64,000 bases of DNA. It comes from Tritrichomonas foetus (taxonomy: Eukaryota; Parabasalia; Tritrichomonadida; Tritrichomonadidae). Below are positions 50,816 through 61,200 of this stretch, one piece after another. Within the stretch, counting starts at the first letter, position 1; each line of letters begins with the position of its first letter. Under the pieces are notes generated by a model, which worked only from the letters and a program-made list of their open reading frames with translations, had not been told where the DNA came from and ran no database searches. The translations under genes were made by a program, and so were the position numbers. The stretch spans positions 27,666 to 91,665 of the forward strand of contig MLAK01000599.1 of the NCBI GenBank assembly GCA_001839685.1. Direction: 5' to 3'.

Positions 50816-51388
50816 TTAGTGTTGGTAATATGGACTAGTATAGTAAATTATGTATGCAGAAATAAATACGATTATCATCAAATCAAAGAGTGGTCTCAAA
50901 TTCATGAATTGATATTCATTAATTTGAACAGCCACTCCATATTTATGAATTGTGTATTCATTTTTGATTTGAATGGCGGCCTCAACTTCTTCGAGAGTAA
51001 AGCCATGAGATTCAGCAATAATGGCCAATTTTTCAACAAAAATATACTTTTTAGGCTTGATATCATTGATAACTTTTTCATAGACATCCACAAGGTCGCT
51101 GCTCGGATTTTGCACCCAGGCCGTGCCATTGTAATATTCGCCGGGATGGTCAGCGGCCCGCTTATTGATGTCATTGATACTAAGCATATTCTTGTTGTGA
51201 GTATGAAGAAGGATCATGGCGATGGACAGTATATAAAATAAGAAACAGGCGGCTCGAATTTTATTTTCTTTTATCAAGGTGAACAAATCTGTGAAACCGT
51301 CCACCCATGTTTCATTTTCAAATATAGATTGTTGAAGGGCTGGTGTGGGTGTTCTGCTCGTTGTTGTCGGGGTTGCCGAACGACTCAT
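50816..51388 (-). CDS. Two-pass membrane protein, function unknown
   Basis: A 190-residue protein with a Thr/Ser/Pro-rich head (TPTTTSRTPTPA), a membrane segment at about 46-62 (RAACFLFYILSIAMILL), a soluble loop with EYYNGTAW, and a second membrane segment at about 168-186 (LFDLMIIVFISAYIIYY). The architecture (Ser/Thr-rich cytosolic head, TM, 100-residue loop, TM, short tail) fits a small ER protein. Not recognised more precisely. Divergent from the TMEM17-like gene. Confidence 0.75.
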   Translation of the reverse strand: MSRSATPTTTSRTPTPALQQSIFENETWVDGFTDLFTLIKENKIRAACFLFYILSIAMILLHTHNKNMLSINDINKRAADHPGEYYNGTAWVQNPSSDLVDVYEKVINDIKPKKYIFVEKLAIIAESHGFTLEEVEAAIQIKNEYTIHKYGVAVQINEYQFMNLRPLFDLMIIVFISAYIIYYTSPYYQH

Positions 51389-52000
51389 GAATAGCGTTTT
51401 TTTCCTTATTGAACGATTAAAAACAATTGAAATTTTTTCACGTAATTATTTTTTGGCAATTTTTGTGAAGAATCCTAATATTTTTACCTACAATTTTTTG
51501 TGGTGATTTCTTCTCAAAAAAAGCGCGAATAATTAAAAGGAAATTTGTTCATGACATTTGTGATTCATTTTCTTCCTTCACCTCATGTTTGTATCAAAGT
51601 ATTTCGATAAATACTTCTATTTTATAGTATATCTCGCAGTTAGATGAATTAACTTAGTTCATGTATCTTATAATGAATTTGTATATTCTTAGACCGTTTC
51701 ATCAATAATGATTGGGTCAAATCTAAGGTGATTTCCTGGAGGTTTATTTATCGAATATAAATAGTATTTCAGGCTTTATCCATGGATGTTAATAAAGATG
51801 AACTAATTTCAGGCTATGTTTTATATGATTAAATTCATGGAATACAAATTGTATTGTTCAACTTTCTATCACCAAAATATAAATCTCATTATTTTCCTCA
51901 ATACTTGAGCTTCGAGTGTGAATATTGCTATAACATAAGTCATGCTCGCTTTTTTCGATGAGAAATATAATTCACGAACTTTAATTTTAGGATGATTTTA
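51389..52000. other. Divergent intergenic region, no gene seen
   Basis: About 610 AT-rich bases upstream of two membrane-protein genes. AATCGTTCAATAAGG lies just before the minus-strand ATG. Nothing else recognised; the element cluster at its right edge is listed separately. Confidence 0.4.
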
Positions 52001-52052
52001 ATAAACGGTCTTATTAATATTTTAAACGGTCGTAAATAGGTATACGTTTAAA
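52001..52052 (+). promoter_or_regulatory. Cluster of three AAACG elements before the TMEM17-like gene
   Basis: ATAAACGGTC (52001), TTTAAACGGTCG (52021) and, inverted, TACGTTTAAA (52043) lie in 52 bases, ending about 25 bases before the ATG. This is the densest cluster of the element in the window. Confidence 0.5.
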
Positions 52053-52077
52053 TCAATCTTCCAAATAAAATAAAAAA

Positions 52078-52572
52078 ATGGGCGTTTTTGGAAAAGACCC
52101 ACGTTCAATATTTCTCCATATGATTCATAATGCCAACCTTTGGTATGATACACTCCTCATTCCAGTTCTTTTCATTGCATTGATGAAAAGATTCAATAGG
52201 AACGATTCGTTATATTTACCATTACCGCACTTTGTTGTTGAAATCATCCGCGTCTGCCTCCACACTGGCCATACGCACGGAAACATTGCCGTATCAATCG
52301 TCTTTTTGATTTTCGATATCCTCGCCATCGCACTCGACTTTTTGAACATCTTTCTTGTCGAACAAAACACAGCATTCTTCAACTTGGTCATGATAGCCTT
52401 CGCAATCCTCCACATTATCCAGCTCTTCACAATCATCCCAGTATTCCGATCGCTCCACTTCTACAAGACAGGATACTACCAATTCTCTCGTGGACAGCTC
52501 CAGGCAGCCCAGGAAGCCGATGATACTGTCCAGCTAATGGATATTGAACATGAAAGCCAGGCCATTCACTGA
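52078..52572 (+). CDS. Four-pass TMEM17/TMEM216-like protein (transition zone)
   Basis: The 164-residue protein has four hydrophobic segments: about 22-38, 48-64 (contains VEIIRV), 70-94 and 100-122. The signature after the second segment (HFVVEIIRVCLHTGHTHGN) has the Glu, Ile-Arg and Gly-Asn positions of the TMEM17/TMEM216/TMEM80 family (for example EAIRLYLGYVGN). These proteins belong to the MKS module at the ciliary gate. B9D2, of the same module, lies 3.3 kb away. Similarity is short and low, so the call is moderate. Confidence 0.6.
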   Translation: MGVFGKDPRSIFLHMIHNANLWYDTLLIPVLFIALMKRFNRNDSLYLPLPHFVVEIIRVCLHTGHTHGNIAVSIVFLIFDILAIALDFLNIFLVEQNTAFFNLVMIAFAILHIIQLFTIIPVFRSLHFYKTGYYQFSRGQLQAAQEADDTVQLMDIEHESQAIH

Positions 52573-52825
52573 ATTTGATTTTTTCTATTTTATTTTAATA
52601 AATACTGTATCGTGCACTAATCTGGCATTCTTGTCTTTCACTTTTCATCTACATATTCACAAGAAAACATTAAATGTGATAATGCGCTCATGCACAGTCT
52701 GCTTTCGGATTTATATTCTGCACACTCATGAAAAAAGCAAATAACCACAAAATAATCAAAAATATAATAACGGGAAAAGTTAAAAAAGGAAAAACAACGT
52801 AGAAATGTGATTAGTTTTAATCAAT

Positions 52826-54163
52826 TTAAGCCTCGGCTTCTTCGTCTTCTTCACCTTCGCCAACTTCGTCAACTCCGGCGGTTTCGTACATTTCGTATTC
52901 TTGGATGAGATCGGTCATGTTTGAACGAGCTTCATCGAATTCGACTGTTTCGAGACCTTCGTTGACGTACCAGTGGATGAAGGCACGTCTGGCGTACATC
53001 TTTTGGAATTGTGAGTCGACACGTGTGAAGAGTTCACGGAAGGCTGTTGTGTTACCGATGAATGTGGCGGCCATCTTGAGACCACGTGGTGGGATGTCGC
53101 AGATTGAGGANTTCACATTGTTTGGAATCCATTCGACGAAGTATGAGGTGTTACGGGCTTGGATGTTGAGCATTTGTTCGTCGACTTCTTTGGATGACAT
53201 GCGTCCACGGAAGTGNGCGGAAACTGTGAGGTAGACACCACGGCGTGGGTCGCAGGCAGCCATCATGTTCTTGTTATCGAACAATTGGGATGTAAGTTCT
53301 GGGACGGTCAAAGCGCGGTATTGTTGGCTTCCGCGGGATGTGAGTGGGGCGAAGCCGACGATGAAGAAGTGGAGACGTGGGAATGGAACAAGGTTAACGG
53401 CGAGCTTACGAAGATCGGCGTTGAGTTGACCTGGGAATCTGAGGGAGCAGGTTGTTCCGGACATAACCATGGAGACGAGGTGGTTAAGATCACCATATGT
53501 TGGTGTTGTGAGCTTGAGTGTACGGAAGCAGATATCGTAAAGGGCTTCGTTATCGATGCAGAAAACTTCATCTGCNGATTCGACAAGTTGGTGAACAGAA
53601 AGTGTGCAGTTGTATGGTTCAACGACTGTATCTGAAACCTTTGGTGATGGGACGATGGAGTATGTTGAAAGGATACGATCTGGGTATTCTTCACGGAGCT
53701 TGTTGAGAAGGAGTGTTCCGAGTCCTGATCCTGTTCCACCACCGAGGGAGTGAACAAGTTGGAATCCTTGGAGGGCATCGCAGGATTCGGCTTCCTTACG
53801 GATAACATCGAGGATTGATTCAGCAAGTTCTTGTCCTTCTGTGTAATAACCCTTGGCCCAGTTGTTACCGGCACCAGATTGTCCGAAGACGAAGTTATCT
53901 GGGCGGAAGAGTTGACCATATTGACCAGCACGGACACTGTCCATTGTTCCTGGTTCAAGGTCGACAAGGATAGCACGTGGGACGTACTTGCCGCCTGTAG
54001 CTTCGTTGTAGTAAACGTTGATACGTTCTAATTGAAGATCTGAGTCTCCGTGGTATGAGCCTGTTGGGTCAATGCCGTGTTCGTCTGAGATAACTTCCCA
54101 GAACTTAGCGCCAATTTGATTACCGCACTGTCCAGCTTGGATATGCACGATTTCACGAACCAT
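52826..54163 (-). CDS. Beta-tubulin
   Basis: The 445-residue protein has all the beta-tubulin landmarks: [17 protein letters not shown] loop GGGTGSG (141-147), the acidic tail [10 protein letters not shown]. The usual MREI start reads MVREI, one residue longer. In standard numbering position 167 is Tyr, 198 is Glu and 200 is Phe. Three Ns (53111, 53216, 53576) leave one residue each unknown and suggest that nearly identical copies were merged in assembly. It supplies flagellar, axostylar and spindle microtubules. Confidence 0.98.
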   Translation of the reverse strand: MVREIVHIQAGQCGNQIGAKFWEVISDEHGIDPTGSYHGDSDLQLERINVYYNEATGGKYVPRAILVDLEPGTMDSVRAGQYGQLFRPDNFVFGQSGAGNNWAKGYYTEGQELAESILDVIRKEAESCDALQGFQLVHSLGGGTGSGLGTLLLNKLREEYPDRILSTYSIVPSPKVSDTVVEPYNCTLSVHQLVEXADEVFCIDNEALYDICFRTLKLTTPTYGDLNHLVSMVMSGTTCSLRFPGQLNADLRKLAVNLVPFPRLHFFIVGFAPLTSRGSQQYRALTVPELTSQLFDNKNMMAACDPRRGVYLTVSXHFRGRMSSKEVDEQMLNIQARNTSYFVEWIPNNVXSSICDIPPRGLKMAATFIGNTTAFRELFTRVDSQFQKMYARRAFIHWYVNEGLETVEFDEARSNMTDLIQEYEMYETAGVDEVGEGEEDEEAEA

Positions 54164-54189
54164 GTTTGATTTGTGATGTGAGGGGTAAT

Positions 54190-54260
54190 ATAACGGATCC
54201 AGTCAATTTTCACAGTGTAACCGCCACATTATTGTTCAAAAAGTTAAACAGCCGTTAAAA
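54190..54260 (-). promoter_or_regulatory. Three Myb-like elements upstream of beta-tubulin
   Basis: On the minus strand TTTTAACGGCTGTTTAAC, GGCGGTTAC and ATCCGTTAT lie between about 26 and 97 bases before the ATG. All carry the AACGG/CCGTT or AACCGC-type core. Confidence 0.45.
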
Positions 54261-55178
54261 TTTCGAATCAGATAATTGATGTCATTTTTGTTGAATATTG
54301 GTGAAAAAAAATCAAATAAGCAAACTGTATAAATATGATATTTAAATCAAATAGTGGATCCTTGAGTAAAAATACTCGTTAATTCCCTTTTTTAGATTTC
54401 GCAAAACAGAAATATATTTTTGAATTTTTGCCTAAATTGATTTTCTCTAGTGTATCTTTCTTTGAATATGATTTTATTTATAATAATATTTTCTTGAGAC
54501 ATGAAGATTGATATCGTGATGTTAAAATTCAGCAATTTTGTCGATAATTTAACTTGATTTGCTGGCATCTATTGTTTCATTGTTTTATCCAACTTTCTAT
54601 CGTTTTCATAGTAATTTTTTTGAAATAATTTCATCTGATCGAAAATACCGAATTTCTTCATTCACGAATTTTTCCATAAAAATAACGTTTCATCTTATTG
54701 CATATAATTATTTTGTTGATAAATATGAATATGAGCTTTTTTCATCATCATTAAGGTGATAATTAGCATCAGGCATGATATAATTCTAAATGAATGAAAT
54801 AATTAGGAAAACTTATATAGAATAAAATTTTTGAGTTATAGAATGCGTTGAGTGATTCAATATCGAATCATATTTAATAACACCAGCAAATTTGTGAAAC
54901 AGAATATTTCATCTGTCGTACTAGGATGACAATAGCATTCTCAGTATGAGGTCAGAACGTTGAACCGAATATATTCAGATCATTCATTACATTCGGTAGA
55001 TGTCAGATTTATTTCATGCATTGGCATTCAAATTGCTGTGAATTGAGAAAAAATTGTGAGCTTGTTTGACTGAATAACAAAGGTGAATTGTATAAGGATA
55101 TTAGGTATTTCAATAGTATATCGTCTCTAAACACAATTTTTGAGAACCAGAATTAATCGATTCCTTTCAAATTTTGTC
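54261..55178. other. 0.9-kb intergenic region, no gene seen
   Basis: AT-rich and divergent between beta-tubulin and the surface-protein gene. Short frames here lack ATG or family likeness. No RNA gene recognised. Confidence 0.5.
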
Positions 55179-56114
55179 ATGATAGAGTTTCTGTTTCTCT
55201 ACACCTATAGCTCTTGCTTTGGTACTTTATATATAACAAATATCCCAAAAACATATACAATTGATCTGCTACCTAATACTTCATTTTGTATCAATAGTAC
55301 ATCAATTGGATCTTATTTTCTCAAAGGGCTCTCTGGTGAAGCCCATTTTTCTTTTTACAATGTAACTCATTATGGAAAAAAGCTTGACAATACTACATCG
55401 ATGAATGCTGTGAGAAGCACAGATTCATTATTGTCAATTGAAATTTCTTCACAAAAAGCTGAAACAGTAACATTTACTGCTGGAGCATTCCAAAATATTT
55501 GTATTCTTGGTTTTTACTATTCCAACAAACCGAATACAGAGTTAATTTTGCAGCAGCCATATATCATAAATTATGATGATAAATGCATGATGGTTCATAG
55601 ATATAATGATACAGAAATGTATCTGGATTACGACACAGAAGAAGATCATGATTTTGTTGATATCAATAATGATATTGATTTTTCAGTCAGTGGAATCGGA
55701 AGCTTAAGTCTGGGACCTGATGTAGTTTCTGTTAGATTTTGGTCAGACTTTGCAAAACTTTCCAATTATGTAAAAATTAACGTTTCCTCGAAATGCGAAA
55801 ATTTGGATTCTGAGACTGGCTATTTTGGAACTTATCGCCCTTTGATACCACCAAGAACTACTGCCAATCCACCAGATGATTCTCAACAACTCTCAAAGTC
55901 TATGATTATTGCAATTTGCTTTGGTGTTGTAATTTCTGTTGCTGGTTTGGTTTCAACATTTATTTACTGTATTTTTTGTGGAGAAACAGTGATAGAAAGA
56001 GAGACTGGCCAGCAATATTATATTAATGATCAGCAACTACAGCATGTCAGTCATACTAGATTTATATCAACTCCTCTCTTGGAAGAAGAAATCAAGAATT
56101 CTGATCTTCAGTAG
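55179..56114 (+). CDS. Type I surface membrane protein, function unknown
   Basis: The start is taken at the ATG at 55179, because it opens a clean signal peptide (MIEFLFLYTYSSCFG); the frame is open further 5' but without an ATG. The 311-residue product has a beta-rich ectodomain with several N-x-S/T sites (NTSF, NSTS, NVT, NTT, NVS). One membrane segment follows (about 252-276, MIIAICFGVVISVAGLVSTF), then a 45-residue tail with GQQYYIND and a dileucine-type PLLEEE that would suit endocytosis. The family is not recognised. Confidence 0.75.
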   Translation: MIEFLFLYTYSSCFGTLYITNIPKTYTIDLLPNTSFCINSTSIGSYFLKGLSGEAHFSFYNVTHYGKKLDNTTSMNAVRSTDSLLSIEISSQKAETVTFTAGAFQNICILGFYYSNKPNTELILQQPYIINYDDKCMMVHRYNDTEMYLDYDTEEDHDFVDINNDIDFSVSGIGSLSLGPDVVSVRFWSDFAKLSNYVKINVSSKCENLDSETGYFGTYRPLIPPRTTANPPDDSQQLSKSMIIAICFGVVISVAGLVSTFIYCIFCGETVIERETGQQYYINDQQLQHVSHTRFISTPLLEEEIKNSDLQ

Positions 56115-56325
56115 ATTTTAATCATCTCTATGTAATTGTATTCATGATTTACACTTGTGTTGTGTTTTATAAAGTGCCTTCGTAATTAATTTTTTACTCT
56201 CTCTTGTCTTTATTCATTACTTATTGGTCAATAATATTACCAGATATTACTTTCAAGAAGAAACAAAAGAATATTCAAGAAGAAACAAACAAACCAAAAC
56301 TAATTTAGATAATTAAGTATAAATT

Positions 56326-57615
56326 TTATAAATCTACAGTACCTTGGTCGTCCATAAGTCCGTCCTTGATGCTATCGAGTCTGATATCTGTTTCGACTAC
56401 AACACTGACTCCTCTATCCTCCTTCAAGAAGAAGACTCCGAAGAGCGCGCACGAAACGTTGATTCCCATTAAAATCAACATGAGTCCAAATTGGCCAGTC
56501 CATTCGGTGAGATAAGGGAAGAAGAACATGACAATTGTTGCACTCACCCAATTGAGAGACATTCCGATTGTCATTGCAGTCGACTTGATGTGTGGTGGGA
56601 AGAAAACTGACAAAAAGTAGAATGGAACATTTGCAAGGCCGAGGCCGAAGAAGCATTGGTAACCGAAAAGAACAATCATTGGAATCCATTTCGACCATGA
56701 GAACTTCACATTCAAAGCATAAAGAAGGAGCATTGCTGAAGTTCCTGAAGAAGAGAATATCCATAACTTTTTACCACCAAACTTATCAATAAGAAGTGAA
56801 CTTACCATGCAGGTGAAGAGCTGTGCAGAAACAGCCAAACATGCTTGATAGCCTGGATCGAACGAAAGTCCAACTTCACTTAATAAAGGAGCACAATTTT
56901 GCATGATAGCACCAACTCCAGAAAACTGAACAGAGAACATTAAAATCATCGCGACAATAAAATCTTTTCTGTATTTCTTTTCGAAAACTGACTCTTTTTT
57001 GATCTTTATGTCTTCGTCTTCACCTTCTTCTTCTTTTTCTTTCTTTTTGGGATCAGACGGGGAGTCTGGGATGAACCAAACGCAGGTTCCGAAAATGAGC
57101 ATAAATGCAGCAGATGCATAAATTGGATGCTCCCACTGGTGAGTCACGCCGATAAGATTGTAGATAACATGACCAAGTGCGATCGCTATTGGGTGAAGTG
57201 AGCCGAAAAGGCCGCGGGAGTCTTCTGGTGATAATTCGATGATGTAAAGCGGGCAAATGAGAGAAACGCCTGAAAGGATTAAGCCATGAAGACCGCGGAT
57301 GAGAATTGCCAGCCAGAAGTAATTTTTGTTCATTGAAAGAAGGGAAAGCCAAAGTCCGCATCCAACACATCCGGTGATGGATGTGACGACCTTCCTACGC
57401 ATTTTGGAGAGCATAAAATTGAATAGAAATGGACCGAAAATTGAAACCAAAGCTGGAATCGATTGGAATGCGGCAATTTCGAATGTTGAAAGTGGGCCAA
57501 AATCGACTTTAATGTATTTTAGGGTGGCTGAACCGTAGGCAATAATGGCTCCAAAAACGATGGACCCACACATCAAAACGAGAGCATATAAAAGGTTAAT
57601 AGTGCAGAATTGCAT
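56326..57615 (-). CDS. MFS sugar transporter (SLC2/GLUT-like)
   Basis: Start chosen at the ATG 57615-57613 (MQFCTINLLYALVLMCGS); the frame extends nine codons 5' but has no ATG there. The product is 429 residues with 12 predicted membrane spans. Motifs of the sugar-porter family are seen: RGLHGLILSGVSLICPLYI, then ELSPEDSRGLFGSLH, the PDSPSD version of PESPR, an acidic loop of Glu and Lys at about 195-215, and F..PYLTEW...FGLM near the end. It likely brings in hexose. The substrate cannot be told. Confidence 0.85.
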   Translation of the reverse strand: MQFCTINLLYALVLMCGSIVFGAIIAYGSATLKYIKVDFGPLSTFEIAAFQSIPALVSIFGPFLFNFMLSKMRRKVVTSITGCVGCGLWLSLLSMNKNYFWLAILIRGLHGLILSGVSLICPLYIIELSPEDSRGLFGSLHPIAIALGHVIYNLIGVTHQWEHPIYASAAFMLIFGTCVWFIPDSPSDPKKKEKEEEGEDEDIKIKKESVFEKKYRKDFIVAMILMFSVQFSGVGAIMQNCAPLLSEVGLSFDPGYQACLAVSAQLFTCMVSSLLIDKFGGKKLWIFSSSGTSAMLLLYALNVKFSWSKWIPMIVLFGYQCFFGLGLANVPFYFLSVFFPPHIKSTAMTIGMSLNWVSATIVMFFFPYLTEWTGQFGLMLILMGINVSCALFGVFFLKEDRGVSVVVETDIRLDSIKDGLMDDQGTVDL

Positions 57616-58271
57616 TGAGAACAACTGTGGACAAAAATTCAAGCATCCTCAAAAAGTTATCGAAAGACTATTTTCTGAAGTTTGTATTCAATTTTTAACT
57701 CATCATATCACTATTCACATTCAAGTTGATTTCATTGAATTTGTTATTATTCAACATTTTCACTGGATTTATGGTTTTACAATTGTGAACTACTGGCTAT
57801 ATATATTAAGAATATGAATGAAGAAATAACAGACTCAGAAAAAGTTCATGTAAATCTATCGTAATCAATATTTTGAAGTTAAACATCAATTAATTCAATA
57901 GAATGATAATCGTATATTGTGAATTATTGTGAATTTTGAGTGTATTTTTTGGGATGATTTCATTTCAAAATAATATTCATATTCGAACAAACAAAATTAG
58001 ATATTGGTGTTGTTATTTTGTCAAAAAAAAAAAAAAGGATCGGAGTTGAGCAAATATGTTTTATATCAACAAAATTTAAATATGTAATCAAACAATTGAG
58101 AAATTTCATATTAATACAAAAATACTAATGATAATTGAACTAATTAATTATATAACAATATTACAATAAATGCGGGCCAGAATGTGTAGAAAAAGCTATG
58201 TTGCATTATCATATTCATATGGGATATATGTAAAGCAACTTTTTGAAGTAGTATCCAATGCTGAATATCAC
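57616..58271. other. 0.65-kb intergenic region between minus-strand genes
   Basis: AT-rich with an A run at about 58023-58036. No gene or RNA recognised. Confidence 0.4.
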
Positions 58272-61200
58272 TTACTTTGAATTCAGTAAATTTTCAATTG
58301 ACAGTCTTGACTTTTGAATAAATTCATATAAGGCGTCTCTTCGTTTCTTAATTTGAAGTACTTCAGCTGCAAGCTTATCTATTTCTGACTCATCATCCTC
58401 TTTCTTTTCTTGGATATTGGTTTGAGTATTTATTTGGCTATTTATATGATTTAAGTAAGAACTTGAATATTCTTTTGCTTCATTTTCAGTTTCGGCCAAA
58501 TGCGACATAGCTTCATCAATTCTCTTCATCTTGCTATTAGATACTCTCATCCAGCTTGGGAAGCATTCTTTCAGTGGTGGCGGCATTTGATGAATTCCAT
58601 CATCCTGGTTCATTAATGATTCATCACATTTTTCAGCACAATTTCTTTTTTCAATTGCATTAAGATTTTTCTGCCGTGCGATAGAAATTTGAATTCTCGA
58701 TTCGATTATTTCTTTTTCGATACTTTCGATTTCTTCACCAGAACTTTTAATATTTAGTGAATAGCAATTAAGTTTTGTTTTAATTAATTTAATTTGTTCA
58801 AGAATTGCTTCAGATTTCTTTCGATTATGTTCAATTTCTATCATTAATTCTTCAGGACTAATCTTGGTACCATCAATAACAAGAGATCTTTGTTCATTTA
58901 AAGATTTTCGTTCAGCAATTTCGGCTAAAAGTTTCTCCATTTCATCTCTATTTGTTTTAAAGTCATTTACTAAAGTTTTGCGCTGATTAAATAATTCAGT
59001 TACTTCTTTTTGTAAAAGTTTGTTCTTTTCTGACATCGCCATTAAAGCATTTACTTCACCAATCAACTTTTCTCTTTCTTCTTGTAAAGATTTCAATAAT
59101 GAAATCATTTCTTCTTGCTTAGATAGAGGTAGGGGAGCATCAGGAACAGGGAAATGTTTCTTATTTATCATTAAAGCTTGGAATGATGAAAGAACAGGAA
59201 CATTGTCGCCCATTTTATCTTTAATGGAAATCGGAAAGATACAATTGAATGGATGATCACAATTTCCAGCTGTTATCATTGTTTCCCTAATTTGGCTGAT
59301 AATAGTAATCATTTTAAGATTATTTTCAATAAATTCGCACTGAGATATTTCTTCAGGATAAGATTTTTTAATATCTTCTAAAATATGTTGTAAAGCGAAA
59401 TAAGGTTCAATTATTTCTTGATTTCTACGAATTGAGGTTTCCAATTCATTGAATTTTTCAATTGCTTGTTTAGTATATTCCTTTAGATCTTCTTTTTCGA
59501 TTTCATTTAAAGCAAAATTAATACGAACTTGGTTTAATAAACCATGTAATCCATAAGCAGGATTATCAAAGAATGTGCTAATGTTTGTTAAACAATTGGT
59601 TAAGCGTTCTTTAACTTTTGGATTTAGTCGAAGTGCTGGTTTAATTGCATCTGCTATTAATCTTAACAAAACTGCTTCAACTGCAATTTCTTTTGAACGA
59701 GATGGTTCAAACACTGATGCAGTATTCATAATCAATAATTGATTGGCTATTGTTCGACATAAAATTTGTGCGTTTATATTTCGTGTCATTGAAAATGGTG
59801 GATCACTGGCTAATGCATGAGCAGAAACTAATTGATCATGTAAATCTAAAAATAGAGCAAATCGGCTTAATTTTTTAATTTCTCTCACAAAGTTCACAGG
59901 ATCATGAAATTCACTTCTATGTTTCAAAGCAAGCTGGCCAAATTTTGCAACATTTTCATATGAAATATAGCCACTATGAATACAAGAAAAGCAAACATGA
60001 AGATCTATTGTTTGCTCATTCAATGGTGGTAAAAGATCAGAAATATTGTTCAAAAATGGCAGAATATCAACAAAAGTTAAATCCCAATGATGTTCATTAA
60101 ACGATTTAATATCAAAATTCATTGAAAATCCATCGGGAACAGTAATAAAATTATCTTCAATTGCAGATTCAAGCATTCCACTATATTGTTTAAGAAATGA
60201 AGTTGTTCGAATTTGATTGATTAATGATGATTGATAATTGATGCATGTGTCAGATAATTCAGCTTGGAAAATGAGTTGTAGATGAACAACAGTTGATTCA
60301 GTCGGTGTATCTAGTGGATCTTCAGTTAAATACGAATATAATTTTTCGGAGAACTCTGGTAAAGGTGGTAAATTTCGAACCTCTTCTTCAATATTACTTC
60401 GGGGTTCAGTTTCGGCTTGAAGAGTAGTTAAAAACTTAAACCATTTATAGTAAGAATCAAAAGAATCATCTTCATTAGATTGATCGACTTTTTCACTTGC
60501 GTTCCCACCTTTTTCAAATCCAACGCAAAAAATATCAGCTGAAGCTAAATAAAGCCAAACTTTGAGTTGAATTCGTTGATCAATCATTAATGGATTCACT
60601 CTCTGGGTAGTATGGAGAGCTATTTGAACAAGAAGCTCATCGTCAATCGGGCTGAGAAGAGGCTGGTCAACCAAAAAATCTTTACCTGCAAGATCTGACG
60701 AAAAAGTGCGGAAATACATTAAATGAACTGCATTTGAGTATGAAACCAATTTTTCACTATCAAGAATTAAGAAAAGACTATGTAAAAGTCGAAATATTTT
60801 CAAAATTCTAAGAGATTCGGATAATGCATCACTTTGATTTTCAACATTACTTCCATCTTGGTTTCTATTCAATGATAATTTTTTCTCTAAAAGAAAGAAT
60901 TGTACAATTGAAATCGGCTTATGAGAAATATCGTTTGCAATATTATTGAAATAATCATCACCGCCTTCAGTTGATAAATTTTTTAATGAATTGCACAATT
61001 GAATAAGTTCGTTATGTATATTTGGTGCAACAATTTTAACGAGAGAATTATGATCCGATTTGATTTCTGGACTAGTCATTACAATTCCTTGGTTTTCAAG
61101 TTCAGTAACATGTTCTAAGCAATGGTTTACATAGTATGGGTTGGGTTGGTAAGTTTGTAATATTGATGATTCGTATGGGAGGAGTTCAATATTGTTATAT

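Noticed and set aside
57616..57660. Intron or upstream start before the sugar transporter
   Set aside because: TTTTGTCCACAG looks like an acceptor, but no GTAT donor and CTAAC branch site accompany it, and the ATG at 57615 gives a complete first membrane span.
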